Shown here in pieces: positions 44,181 through 55,829 of a stretch of 64,000 nt of DNA. A program made the translations under genes and the position numbers. The notes beneath the pieces were generated by a model that ran no database searches, was not told the DNA's origin, and was given only the letters and a program-made list of their open reading frames with translations. The stretch's first letter is position 1; the number at the start of each line of letters is the position of its first letter. Source of the DNA: Sternotherus odoratus. Lineage: Eukaryota; Chordata; Testudines; Kinosternidae. The stretch is from NCBI GenBank assembly GCA_032164245.1, contig JAVMKO010000001.1:76381892-76445891 (forward strand), in the 5' to 3' direction.

Positions 44181-46514
44181 TAACAGCAGAGTCGATTTAA
44201 AAAAATCCAAATATATATTAAATCAGTCTTATAAGCAGGGAAAAGAGAAGAACAGAATGCTATATGTAGATCTACCTTAGCCAGGAAACATTTTGGTACT
44301 AGAGTGAAGACATAGTACAGAATCCATAAATAGTGACTAGAATGTAAATGTGGAACAGGTTCCTCAGGCTGTTGTTACTCATGCATTCATTTTTGTAGCT
44401 ATCTCTGTTTTCTCTGTCCCATCCCTTCTTCCTAAATCTCACATGCTATGTAAATGGAAAGGCAAGAGAGACTAAGTACATTGCTGCTGTACAATCATTG
44501 GTTGATTGTGGGAAAGGTACAAAGAATGCTCTCTCTGGAGCTTGGTGACATCTCTGAAAACATTCCTTTCTCCCTAGGCCTGAGGAATATGTCCTTTAGC
44601 TACTCCCCAATCTCAGTATCCCTCTTAGTAGTTCTAGTAGGCCATCAGCTATCTCTTTTTTTAAAAAAACACTCCCGTTGGTTTTGTTCATTTGTTTTTA
44701 TGTACAAGAATCTTTACAGTCAACATGTATTTCTAGATGCTGTGTTGAAATTGCTGGCAGAGTCTATTCTATACAAACTGAACAATCTGGCCCCTTGTTT
44801 TATTTATAAAGGTTCAATGTATCTTTGCCTGCCTACTTCAATCTGCAAGGGAGTGTCAGAAAGGCCCCGCATTCGCCGAGCCGTGAGTTATCACTAACTT
44901 TTCAGATGTGTTAATGAATGTGGAACAAACGCAGTTATGTGTTTTTTTTAAAAAAAAAAAAAAATGGATCCCCCCCAAAAAACCTTTTACTGCAGTAGCA
45001 GGCGTGATTGAATAAGGGATTATTCTAAATTTTTTGTTTTACAATTAACCTATTAAAACTGAAGACTTAGCCTCTAGAAAACCTATTGTTGAACTGCTCC
45101 GAAGCTGTTCTAGCCTGTGAATTACTGGTTTTAAGATTGTCTTGTATCCTACAGGCAAATTAAGTGTGTCTTGTTCTGGAAATTTTCGGTTGTTTAACAA
45201 CTTGAATGTTCAGCCCATCTGAAAATGTTACGTTTTAGTTTCCTATGCATAGCAGTGATATTTTAAAATGAGATTACGTAATAGAAAGAAGGACATGACC
45301 ATTTTATTGTATAGTTAACAAATGGATTGGGCTTGTTGAACCATTTCATAGATTTAAAATCTGAGATGTTTCAGGTTTATTAGAATGGAGAAGTGACTAC
45401 ATTCATAACTGCAAAATTTATCCACCTGCTTTAAAGTACTTTGGTAATGGGATGGGAAAAAGTTGCAAACTGAATTCATTGTACTTTTTCTCCAACAGCT
45501 GTCCTTGCTTCAGTAATTCACCAGTAGGTTTTCATTTTAATGGTGATGTTAGGAGGTTATTGTATTTTAATAAGTAGATACACACTGTGAGATGTTTTAT
45601 AACTCCTGTATTTCTACAGGAAAAAAAATCTTTTGAGTGACCTCACTTCCAGAAATGGAGTAGTGACTGTTCCATTTTGACTTTTTAAGGAAAACAAATC
45701 CTGCAATAAAAATAACCCTCAATAATTGGTTATTTGGAACTGAACTATCCAACCTTGTTCACAGATGGGATTTTTTAAACTTGCAATTGGACCTCATTGT
45801 GTGGTAAGCAGGTCGATGCTTCTGCTGTGATGCAGGAGCTACACCATTATAAAAATAGAATTAAATTGCTTCCAGCTCAGCAACATGCAGCAGATGGGGT
45901 CTACGACATGGGGGTAGCAAGCTTCTATAAAAGTAATGTTACATATAGGCAATGTCTATTTGTATGACTGGTTCTTTCAGGTTTCTGATAACTTAATCCA
46001 TTCTTTTGCCCTCTATTTACTCTGCCCCACCAGAAGTAAAGGGATGCTTTGCATCCAAGAAGAAAGTAATGGAAGAAATGGCAGATGGTGTTCAGTGGAG
46101 GCTCTAAGTGTGTATTATTACATGTTTGTAAGATTGTTATATGCTAACTGCCAAGTACAAATCTCTTATAGATTCCACAAAATCTAGAACAGACACCATC
46201 TGACCTTGATGCTATCCTATCAGTGTTTTTACCAAATACACTGCTTTTTCAATTAAAAAAAATACTAAAAACACTTGGAAAAGCAGAAGCTAATAATTAC
46301 ATTTGAAAAGCAGCATATAGTATGTAAAAATTTAATACATAGTTAATGTTTGGGTATGGATTAAAGGGTACTTAATCCTCTAAATTTTAGCTTCCATTAG
46401 AGTTTCTTTGTTCATTTTGGGGTAAAGAAATTAACATTTTGAACATAAAACTTGCAAAAGCAGGCTGGCTTCTCCAATTGTCTAACCTGGAGTGTCTTCA
46501 TTTCTATATTTCAG

Positions 46515-46609
46515 GCGACACTACTCGTCAGCGAATCAAATTCAGTGATGACAGAGTGTGCAAGAGCCACCTCCTTAACTGCTGCCCTCATGATGTCCTC
46601 TCTGGAACT
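46515..46609 (+). CDS. LUC7L2: LUC7L2 coding exon 2 (first half of zinc finger 1)
   Basis: Acceptor atttcAG, two bases complete Gly21, then DTTRQRIKFSDDRVCKSHLL and NCCPHDVLSGT (residues 22-52). It ends in phase 0 before GTATGT. Cys36 and Cys44 begin a CCCH zinc finger completed in exon 3 by Cys59 and His63 (spacing C-x7-C-x14-C-x3-H). In LUC7 proteins this finger contacts the U1 snRNA/5' splice-site duplex. The sequence appears fully conserved with mammalian LUC7L2. Confidence 0.97.
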
Positions 46610-46780
46610 GTATGTAACTTAATCTTGAATTTTGATTACAGAAACAATAACAAATCCGTTCTTCTGCCTGCAGTATACCTCTTTTTGACATAAGTTAACA
46701 TGACCATTTTTTAAAGATGTCTGCCTTGGTTTTCCCTCTAGTGTTGTGTGATAGTTTGGCCCACTTTGTACATAGCCAAA

Positions 46781-46796
46781 GTGTGTGTGTGTGTGT
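46781..46796. repeat. (GT)8 microsatellite
   Basis: Eight GT units about 170 bp downstream of LUC7L2 exon 2. Confidence 0.95.
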
Positions 46797-49700
46797 ATAA
46801 TAATCCTTACTCACACTTGTCATCAATGGGTTCTGTGCTATGACATTTCTGATATGATGCAGATATGCACCTATGTTCATTTGAGTCACCTCTTGTTTCA
46901 TTGGAAAGGTTATAGAAAAGGAATGAATAGTTGAATATTAAATATCTTGTAATAGAAGCTAAAATGTCAATTGTGCATGAAGTTTTATGTAGACAAAGAA
47001 GTGCTTTCCATTGTAGGATCCACTACAATGGCCTCTCCTTCTCAGATATTCTGCCCTTTCCACTGATCTAGGCGGAGGTAAAAAAAAAAAAAATCCTTCT
47101 TGAAAATAAATAATTAAATCCTTGATACCATCACTGCCTGTTCTGGCACTGCTCTGCTTAAGTTATCCTGTTTTGTTTTGTTTTTGCCTCCATATGCTGA
47201 GCCAGAGGTTCCTCTGCTTACTCTTTTCTGGCTGGATTTTTTCGATATTTTCTTTGCCGTTCATAACTGTTAAGCTTTGAAAGGTAGCAGGGGGGCTCCT
47301 TCACCCCCAGTGCTAGAAGTAATAGAAGTACTATGATCCATTGTGATAATCAAAGGGTATGCCACACGTAGGCAGCCCCCTCCCTCTGTTCAGTAGCAGT
47401 GCTGGAAAAGGCTTTTGCGGGGCCATTTGAGGCAGAACCTGACTTTTTTTTTTTTCATATTTCTTCATCCGTGTTCTATACCTTCTCTTTTTGTCAATAA
47501 GCATGTCCTTCAGCGAGATTTTCCTAAACGGAGCTTGGAAACAACATAAGGACTTGTTGGCAGACAGAAGAACTGAAATTAGTAGATTTGATCAATGATT
47601 CACCCTCAGTGTATTTCCCAGGTAAACATGGTGCCTGGTTCAGTTTACCTTAATTCATAAGGGCTGGCCATAGAACCTTTCAGAGCCCTTCTCCATAGTA
47701 GTCTCAGGTGCACAAAGGGCTCACAGAACGCACACACACAGATTTCCCCATTAGTAATCCTTGCATTCTCTGTACTCGTGATCTAAAACCATAAAGTAGT
47801 TGATCCAGAAGTCACTGACTCACTTCAAGCTTCATTCTTTTTTTGTCATGTTCAGAAAACAGACTTTCTGTAGCACTCCAGGAATACGATGGCTAATACA
47901 CTTCTCCTTATTCTCAATATTTCTGGGTGCTAGCAGGGTAAAAAACAATGGTGGTCTATGTATAAACGCTTGTATTGCTCCACCTTTACCCACTCCTTAA
48001 TTCCATATTATAAGAAATATGGAGAAAGGGGGCATGGGGGAGTTAATCTGTTGGCAGATTTATTTATTTTCTGCAAGGCTGTTGATGATGTGATATTCTC
48101 TGCAGTTCCCTTTTATTGACAGTAGCTGGGAGAAGTATGTGGGCCATAACGATACAACATTCAGTTGCATTGTTAAACAGTAAATATCTCATAAAATATT
48201 CCCTTCTACCCCCCCACCCCCCAAAAAAACCAAAAAACTCTAAAAGATTGTTCTGACAAGCACCTTCCTGGTCTAGTTTCCATGAATTTACAGATGAGCT
48301 TCAAAGTCCTATACTGATCATAAAAACTCCTCTTTTGGGTGTGGACCAAACTTCCTGGTTCAAGAAGAATGTAAAAGCTTAGTCTGTTTTCAAATGTGTT
48401 CATTCTCATTAAGTGCATTGAAGGCTTCTGCCTTGTTCTGGACTTCCCAATTCTAAATGTTCTATTGTTAGATTATTTCATGTCGAGTTCATCTCTCTTC
48501 TAAGGACCTCAGGAGAACGAGTCCCCTCAAAACATATCTCCATATTTCTAAATATTTTTATCAGCAACACTTTTTCCACCTCATTTGAAGGGAATCCTCA
48601 AGATATTGAGAGTCTCCCACAGTGTAGCTTTGAACCCAACAAAAAACTGAGATATTTATTCCCTTCATTAGGAGCAATTGGAAAGAAATCCCAAGAGGCA
48701 AGCCTTTGTGACCTATCCTGAGTCCTGCTGTTTACTGAGAAGCCTTCTTTAAAAGCAGGAATTCAAATGAACTTTCTTGTGGTTCTGGGGAACTGGCCAT
48801 TTCAGGAAGCCTACAGCATCATTAAAAGGGGAAAACAAAAATTTCTAGTTTGAGTAATTACCACCCTTGAGAAATGTCTCCATGAAATTCTGTAAAATGT
48901 TATTACTGTCCATAGGAAAATCATGATATACCTGACTTCTGGGGAAGAATCAAGAAAGGATTATCAAACCTCGAGTCTTATCAGAATCTTCTGGAGGAAC
49001 AAATTCTCTTGGTTACAGCAGCATATGTCCTAAGGTCAAACTTGTGCATTGACTTGTTTTTGCAGTAGAGGATTGGGAGGTCAACCAAAAGGTTTTTAAG
49101 CTATTAGTGGCTAAATGGAGTCTCCTTTAAATTGAGCTAACTCTAGCTAATCCCATCAACATCATGGTACATGCACACAATTCCTCTCCCCTGGCCTGTT
49201 TGTTCCTCCCTCCCTTCCCCATTCATATAAACAAAAGGCTTATTCATGATCTTACCTGGCTTAATAGCCAAGTGGCCAGAAGGGTCAATCAGGAAAATGT
49301 TTGTCATCCTGATTTTGCCTACCTTGACTAGGGTCTCCCTGAATATTACATATTTTGGCAGAAACCCTGTAGGTAGACTTTCCTGAGGATCAAAGAACAT
49401 TCATAAAGTTTCTCTCAATAGTCCAGATCTCTACATGAATAACCTGGGATCCATACTGATAGTGTTTTTTAGCCATGGATTCTCTAAGGAACTGCTTGAT
49501 TTCCTTTAACACTTTGAAAGGACTTCACTCAACTTTTCAGGACTGTTTGAAGAGGTTCTTTTCCTAGTGCTTCTTCAGGGGGGGTTACCCTGTTTTGGAT
49601 GACTTTTCAGATGAAATTCTAGATGACCTGTAAAGCTTCTGTAATAAGTTCGAAGCTGGAATTTCAACAGAGTTCAAGTCTGTTTATTAGAAACAATGTA

Positions 49701-51033
49701 CGCAGCTTCTTCTATTTCCTACTTTTGCATCCTCTTATGTCTTGCTTCTCCAAATCAATTTCTTAGGACAGAGCTTCTGTTGGGCATTCGGAGTAGAGTA
49801 ATAGAAGCTAAACAGTGTATTTTGGGCTCTGTCAAAGATATCCTTTGAACAGAGGGCAGAAGCGTTAACCATATTTTGACCCTAAAGTCCCTTATATACT
49901 GGCCACTGTTTCAGCAAGGAGAGTGGGTATCTCTCTGGTAAGCAACCCTACATGCAAACAAGGTGATTTTTGGACTTATTTCTGATTTTGCCCGTACAAA
50001 GGCTATTTTGCAAAATTGGATGAGCACTCCAGTTTTACTAGCTGCAAGCATTCAAAAATAAGTTTGACACTAAAGCATGAGTTGCTTAAAAATCATGAGA
50101 TTTTAAATTCTTTTGTTTTTGAGCCTTTAGAATTAATATCTTCAAGCTTTTCTCCCCAGCCATGAGGGCAAGAAACTTTTTTTTCTTTTTGTGGAAGAGG
50201 AGATTCTTGCATAATTAAATGATTCTAAGAGCAGGGGCCTTTATTTATTTATTTTTAATCTACCAAGTATTGCTAGTCTCATGACAAAATCTTGAGCAAT
50301 GGCAACATTTTAGATCACTATCTTCTTTAATTGTTAATCCTTTAAAGAGGTTGGAATATCAACTTTGTATTGTGTATGTGTGTGGCTAAGGGGTATAAAA
50401 CTGAATTTGGTATAAAGCCATATGTTTTTAAAAAATGATTTCAAGGATGATCAGGAGTTCCTGAAAGGAAATAGTGCTCACTCCACCAGTGACTTGCTGG
50501 CTTTGCAAGCAGGAAGCTACAGTGCTTCATATGACTATACCAATAGCCTTGAAAAACCTTCTATTCATTTTTTGACAAACTACTAAGACTTAATATTTGT
50601 CTCTTACCCACTATTTTCATATGCAGAATCTCCTAGTCTTCTCTCAATAATGTCTAATAAAACAAAAGCAAAGCTATATCACTTATAAATACAGTATATA
50701 AATGATCTCATACATCAGATATGCTCTTGCTTTGATTGGGGAACAAGTAAAACACTCAGACGCAAGTGGATCATTTGCTTCTGTTTTCCTCTTGTTAGAG
50801 CAATGGATCTCTAAAATGTACATCTCCAGCCATATTTTTTTGGAAGGGAGTTTGTGTACTTCTGGCCATTTCCCATTACTGCTTCGAGTGATAAATCCTA
50901 GCATGGAGAAAGGATAAAACTAGTTTTGTTACCTGTAGTTCCATGTTTCGTATATAGGATCTGCTCCTTTGGCCAGACCCAGGATATTATGGGAAATTCT
51001 GTTGATGACGGTTAAGTTTTCACTCATCTGGGA

Positions 51034-51871
51034 CTAGTGTAACAGCCCGTGTACACGGGCCAGGCCACCCCATCCAGTCCCTTCTCCCGCACCCCCCTCC
51101 CTGCTCGCCCTCCCATCGTCACCCTCCCCCGGGATCCTTCCCCAGGGGGGCCGAGGCCTGCAGTGCCCCTCGCGGCAGTTGGGATCAGGGCTCCCCGGCC
51201 TGGAGTGACCCTTGGGGGCTTGCGGCGCCCGAACTGCCTCCCACTCCGGGGGAGAGGAGCTGAGTCCTTCGGCTCCCTGTGCTGGTAACTCCCGTCCCTC
51301 CGCTAACCCTGGCGCCCGCCCCTCCCGGTAACCCCAGTCCTGCTGCGCCCCCTGGTAACCCCCGCTCCCGGTAACCCCTGCCTCACAGCGCCTTCCGGTA
51401 ACCCCCGTCCCACCACGTTCTCCATAACCCCTGCGCCCGTCCCTCCCGGTAACCTGCGACGGTCTCTCCCTCCTCCCGGTAATCCCCGGTAACTCTTGCG
51501 CCCGCCCCTCCCGGCAACCCCCGTCCCTCTGCGCCCTCCGGTAACCCCTGTCCCACGGCACCTCCTGGTAATCCCCAGTAACTCCTGCGCCGGCCCCTCC
51601 CGGCAACCCCAGTCCCACTGCCCCCGCCCTTTCCGGGAACCCTTAGTAACCCACGTCCTCTGGTAACCCCTGCCCCCCTGCCATGCTCCCCGCCCACCCC
51701 ACTGATATCTCCTATCCTGCCGTGCCCCCTCCACCATAACCTGAGGTAACCCAAGTCGTCTTTCTCCTGTAAACCCTGCACCTTGTGCCGCCAAACTACA
51801 CCTCCCAGCATGCCGTCTCTACTGCTCATGACAGCTTTGGACAAACTTCCTTAGCCTTTTATTATATAGGA
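51034..51871 (-). mobile_element. Helitron, non-autonomous (838 bp, minus strand)
   Basis: On the minus strand: A|TCCTATATAATAAAAG at the 5' end and, at the 3' end, the palindrome GCCCGTGTACACGGGC (51045-51060) followed by TGTTACACTAG|T. These are Helitron hallmarks and match the copy at 27042-27539. The interior has about ten irregular units built around ggtaacccc (51284-51670). Near the Helitron 5' end it carries ACTACACCTCCCAGCATGC (51795-51813), an exact ZNF143-type motif. The minus-strand frames of 150-194 codons come from the tandem units. Confidence 0.88.
51284..51670. repeat. Irregular tandem repeat inside the Helitron
   Basis: The unit core ggtaac or ggtaat followed by C-rich sequence (ccccgtccc, cccctgcc) recurs about ten times at spacings of roughly 17-60 bp. 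Variable spacing and no conserved repeat-spacer pattern. Confidence 0.75.
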
Positions 51872-54800
51872 TGTGTGAGACCTGAGTTCCATTCACTGCT
51901 CTGCCTGATGAAGTTAAGGGATTTGAACTAGGGTTTCCCACATAAGCTTTCCTTATCAGGTGGAGTGAAGAATGTAACTTGTCTCCCAAATCACATGAGT
52001 GCGCCCTAACTACTGATCTAAAGCTTACAAGAGAGGCTCTTTTCCTCTGGCTGTTTCGTGAATCCTTTCCTTTGCTTTGTCAAAATGCCTGAAAGTCTGA
52101 ACAATTTTGGGATGAAACATTTTGTTTTGACGTTATTGCAATGTTTAGTGTGTTTTTTGTTTGTTCGTTTGGTCAATATGTTCATGAATAGTTTCAGTCA
52201 ACCTGAAATTTCCTTTTTCATTGAATAAACTATTTGTCTGAAAATTTTGCCCAGCTCTACTCTGAAAGCCACTGCATGGATCACAGTCAGCTGTCTGTTC
52301 CAGCAGGAGAAGCTGGCAAAGAGAGGGAGAAGAACTATTTTAGTATACTCTGGTTCTAGGAACAGTGGAAGTCAGAGAATAGATATTATTGGAAAAAGTT
52401 AAAATTAAGGTTAAAAAACCCCCAGTGTATTCTGTCCTATGTGAATGTCTGTCTACTCAAAGCAGTCTTCAAGTTCTTGACAGGTAATACTATATCATGC
52501 GGTAAGCTGTAATATATTCGTTGTCATGGGCCACAGAAAGTGACTCCATATGAAACAGTGTCTATTCGAAACCTAGTTTTGACATTTTCCTCACAATAAC
52601 CCTTCTTTCAGATTGATATTTTGCATGCTGATGCCCTACTCCTTCAATCTGACTACATGGGCACAGGGTTCATCTCTGGCATTATGTGGATGCAGGACCT
52701 AACCCATACATTGCAGATTGAGGAGAATTTTTAGGAAGTTTGAGATTAATTGACCCAGCTCTTTCCAGTTACGAGTCTTTCAAAATAAAAAAGGTCATAT
52801 TTCTCTCACTAGCATCTGTTTTATATAAGATTTCTTTGACCATTTATATCTGAAGTTCTTTGTCCTAAAGGCTTCAGACTTATTTTTATGCCCTTTAAGC
52901 CCAATGAAAACTAGTACACAGGTTTAATTCCCTCCCCACTCCTCTGCTTTTTTTGAGAAGTCCTAAATTCTTTAGTTTTTTTCTCACTAGTATTACAAAC
53001 TCTACACAATATTAGTGGAGTTTTTAAGTTGTAATTAGTGGTATGAAGCTTACAAGGTTTGCAAATCAAAACCTGTACAACTTATACATGTCTACAGTGT
53101 TATGTTTCAAATTTCTGTATAAATAGTGTAAGACTAGCATACTAAAATGAAAAGTTTCAGATAAATGCTTAATAAAGATAAGGTCATTAATATATAGGTA
53201 GGGCCCTTTCATTTTCCGTTGTTTTTATTTTATTTAAAATTTTCAGGGAATTTCATTGTTACTAAAAAAAAAGTGCAAATCAGTGGAAAAAACTTATTTT
53301 TTCTAGGTAAATATTGGGGTTTTATTTTGGTGGGTGGAAAGATGGGGGATATTCAGTAGATTAATGCATTGAATTTCATACATCAGTGTGGTTTGCAGAA
53401 CTAAAATAATGCCACCTCTGAGTTTAAGAAAACAATACAACTCCAGTCCCCAAATAAAACTGTTCATTTGAATAAATAGTTTACTGCTGTAGACTTAGAA
53501 CTATTAGCTATAAATATTTACATTTAATAATTGAGCCACCCATTTGCAATGCATACACTCAACTTCATCCTTTTCTCTTGTTCTTGTTTTGTTTTTCTCC
53601 TGTTTAAAAACAAAAACTTTTGAATATTTTCAAGTGTTTTGAAACACATTCTGATAGATTTTCGCTTTCTTCCCATTTTAGTGTGTCAAATATTTAAACT
53701 GTTATCTTCTAACAGCTTGAAATGTGTACGTGATGGATGTGAAATTCATCAATACATTCAGATGTGTGCACACTTGAGAGTTTGTGTGTGTGCCTGTTTA
53801 GAAAAGTAGAGTGAAAATCAGGGAAAAATAAATTTTTGTAAAACATGGGCATTTTTAGATAAAAATCAGTTTAAATTGAAAATGAAGGGGTGAATAGGTT
53901 ATGAATAATATATGTTCAGGAAATTATTAAAATGTTGTTTTAAAAAAACCCCACTAAATCCTTGAAACTGAGGAAATTCACTTTTGCCTTCCTGCAATAA
54001 TCTTAACTCTGCCCCATTAACCTTGACCATATTTCCCTATCAGATACACAGGCATGCTACAAAAATACTGCATATGTTATCTTGTAAATTGCTATCTCAT
54101 ATATAACTGATGAACCAGAGGCTCTGCCTCTTATGTTTCCTTTTTCATTATGGGCCAGAGAGCACCTTGTCACATATTTTGCACATTCCATATGCCTACC
54201 ATAAAGTACACTATTTAGGTCTGATCTTGCAGGATGCTGAGTAGCTTCAACGTCACTTGAAGCCATAGCACTCAACAACTTCCAGGAGGCTTGCAGGATA
54301 GGACCCTATGGATAGAGGCTCCAAATTAGCAAGATACTTAAGTACATGGTTAACTTAGCACATGAATAGTCCTATTGACTTTAACAGGACAACTCATATG
54401 GTTGAAAGATAAGTATGTTCTTAAGGTTCTTGTTAAAATGGGCCAGAGCTTTGACTACTTTTACTTCACCTTCCCAGTATTGGTCAGATTCCAACCTCTA
54501 GATGACTAGCCAGAGCTCACACTTCAGTATTTACACAGCTGGTCTGTAAAGTCCTAATATTGCAGACACCCTTGCAATACTGGCCTCAAATCACCCAATG
54601 TCTGATAAGGTAGGGGAGGATGGTTCAGGCTGTATCGTAGTGAAAATCTACAATGTTGTAATTAATGTATACCAAAGGAAAGTATAGGTAAGGAAAAGAT
54701 TAAAGATGTGTGTGTTAATTCTGTAGAGAAGCATGGAACTCTAGACGGGTACAGTATTTTAAATCTGATGCCTAACTAAAAATCTAAAATGTTCTTTACA

Positions 54801-55542
54801 ATACTTTGGGTCATGAGTGTTTCCAGTTAGTAAGCTCTCCCGCAAAAAACAGATACTCTGCCCATTCACGTCCTAAAATAACTTAAATCATCATCCGTCT
54901 CCAGGTCTTCTGTGCCTACAAGAAAATATAAACTTTGCAGCATATCTAGAAGAGACACATTCTGGCTCTATTGGATTGAAAAAGGAAGTGAATTCCATAA
55001 TTGAGGACACCCCATAAAAAGCTCCCTTTCTTGTAGAAATGGTATTCAAGCTTGAGTATCTCTCTTGTGTATTGCCACAGTGGAAGATAAAGGTGCAGTA
55101 CCTCAAATCATTTAAGACTTGTCTATTTAAAAAAAAAACAAAAAAAAAAACCTACCTTGAACTTCTCCCAGAAATTTATCAGGAAGCAGTGCTGCTCCTG
55201 GAAGTATTGATGTTATGTGCTGCTACAATACGGCTGGCTCATCAGTATTGTGCACTAGCTCCAATTTCTGAATAATCTCTTTGCAACCCCCTGTCTTGTC
55301 TCACGGTGGCAAAGAAGTGAGTCAGTAACAGAAACAAAATCTTGCTCTAACTAGATCCAGATTCTTAGAGAAGACCTGTTAAACTACAGATGTTAGTTAA
55401 AATTCCAAAAGCATCTCTGAATCATACATTTCCAAAAGTGAATTTGGAGTACAATGGTGAATGCTTTCATCCAGGGGTACCTATACTTCTTTCAATTGCT
55501 ATCCCCAACCCACCATCATTGCTTCAATCTTGTTTTAATTAA

Positions 55543-55829
55543 TACAGTAGACTCTCAATTATCCAGGATGATAGGGAAAAATTTAATTCTGGTTAATAAA
55601 ATCCCGGATAATCACCATCCATAGGAAATATTGGGAGGGGGGGTTGGTTCACCAGCCACCCTGCGCCAGGGGAAGAGGGTGTTGATTCACTGGCAGCCCT
55701 GCGCCCTGGTGGGGTTTTTTTGTGTGTGTGCTTGGGGCGGCAACAAAGCCAGAGCCAGCCATACGAGTTGTGCATATTTTTTTTGACATCCTGGTTAATC
55801 CAATCCTGGATAATCGAGAGTCTACTGTA
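55543..55829. mobile_element. Tigger/pogo-type MITE with TA duplication
   Basis: The element 55545-55827 (283 bp) has inverted ends reading cagtagactctcaattatcc and, reversed from the right, cagtagactctcgattatcc, with one mismatch over about 25 bp. TA lies on both sides (55543-55544, 55828-55829). These ends are characteristic of pogo/Tigger Tc1-mariner elements. No transposase. Confidence 0.92.

Larger units (their letters stand above)
33568..46514 (+). other. LUC7L2: LUC7L2 intron 1 (12.9 kb)
   Basis: GTAAGT donor, atttcAG acceptor. It contains SINEs (34833, 36806), CR1 tails (35155, and 36690 split), a mariner-type element (35810-36576), an old LINE (about 39235-40170) and an L2-like tail (44091-44180). 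33990-34832, 37000-39230 and 40171-46514 otherwise hold no feature I can name; the last block is AT-rich and notably poor in recent repeats. Confidence 0.8.

Noticed and set aside
51284..51670. Possible CRISPR-like array
   Set aside because: Unit spacing is irregular, spacers are themselves repeats, and the context is a eukaryotic Helitron.
51034..51844. Minus-strand frames of 153-194 codons rich in Gly and Arg
   Set aside because: Translation of the ggtaacccc-type tandem units inside the Helitron.
53195..53900. Possible AT-rich hAT-like element starting at tagggccctttcatt
   Set aside because: No matching inverted end or duplication found on the right side.
54900..55170. Possible LINE tail (LKSFKTCLFKK-like peptide before an A-rich run)
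   Set aside because: Too short and diverged to separate from chance; no second landmark.
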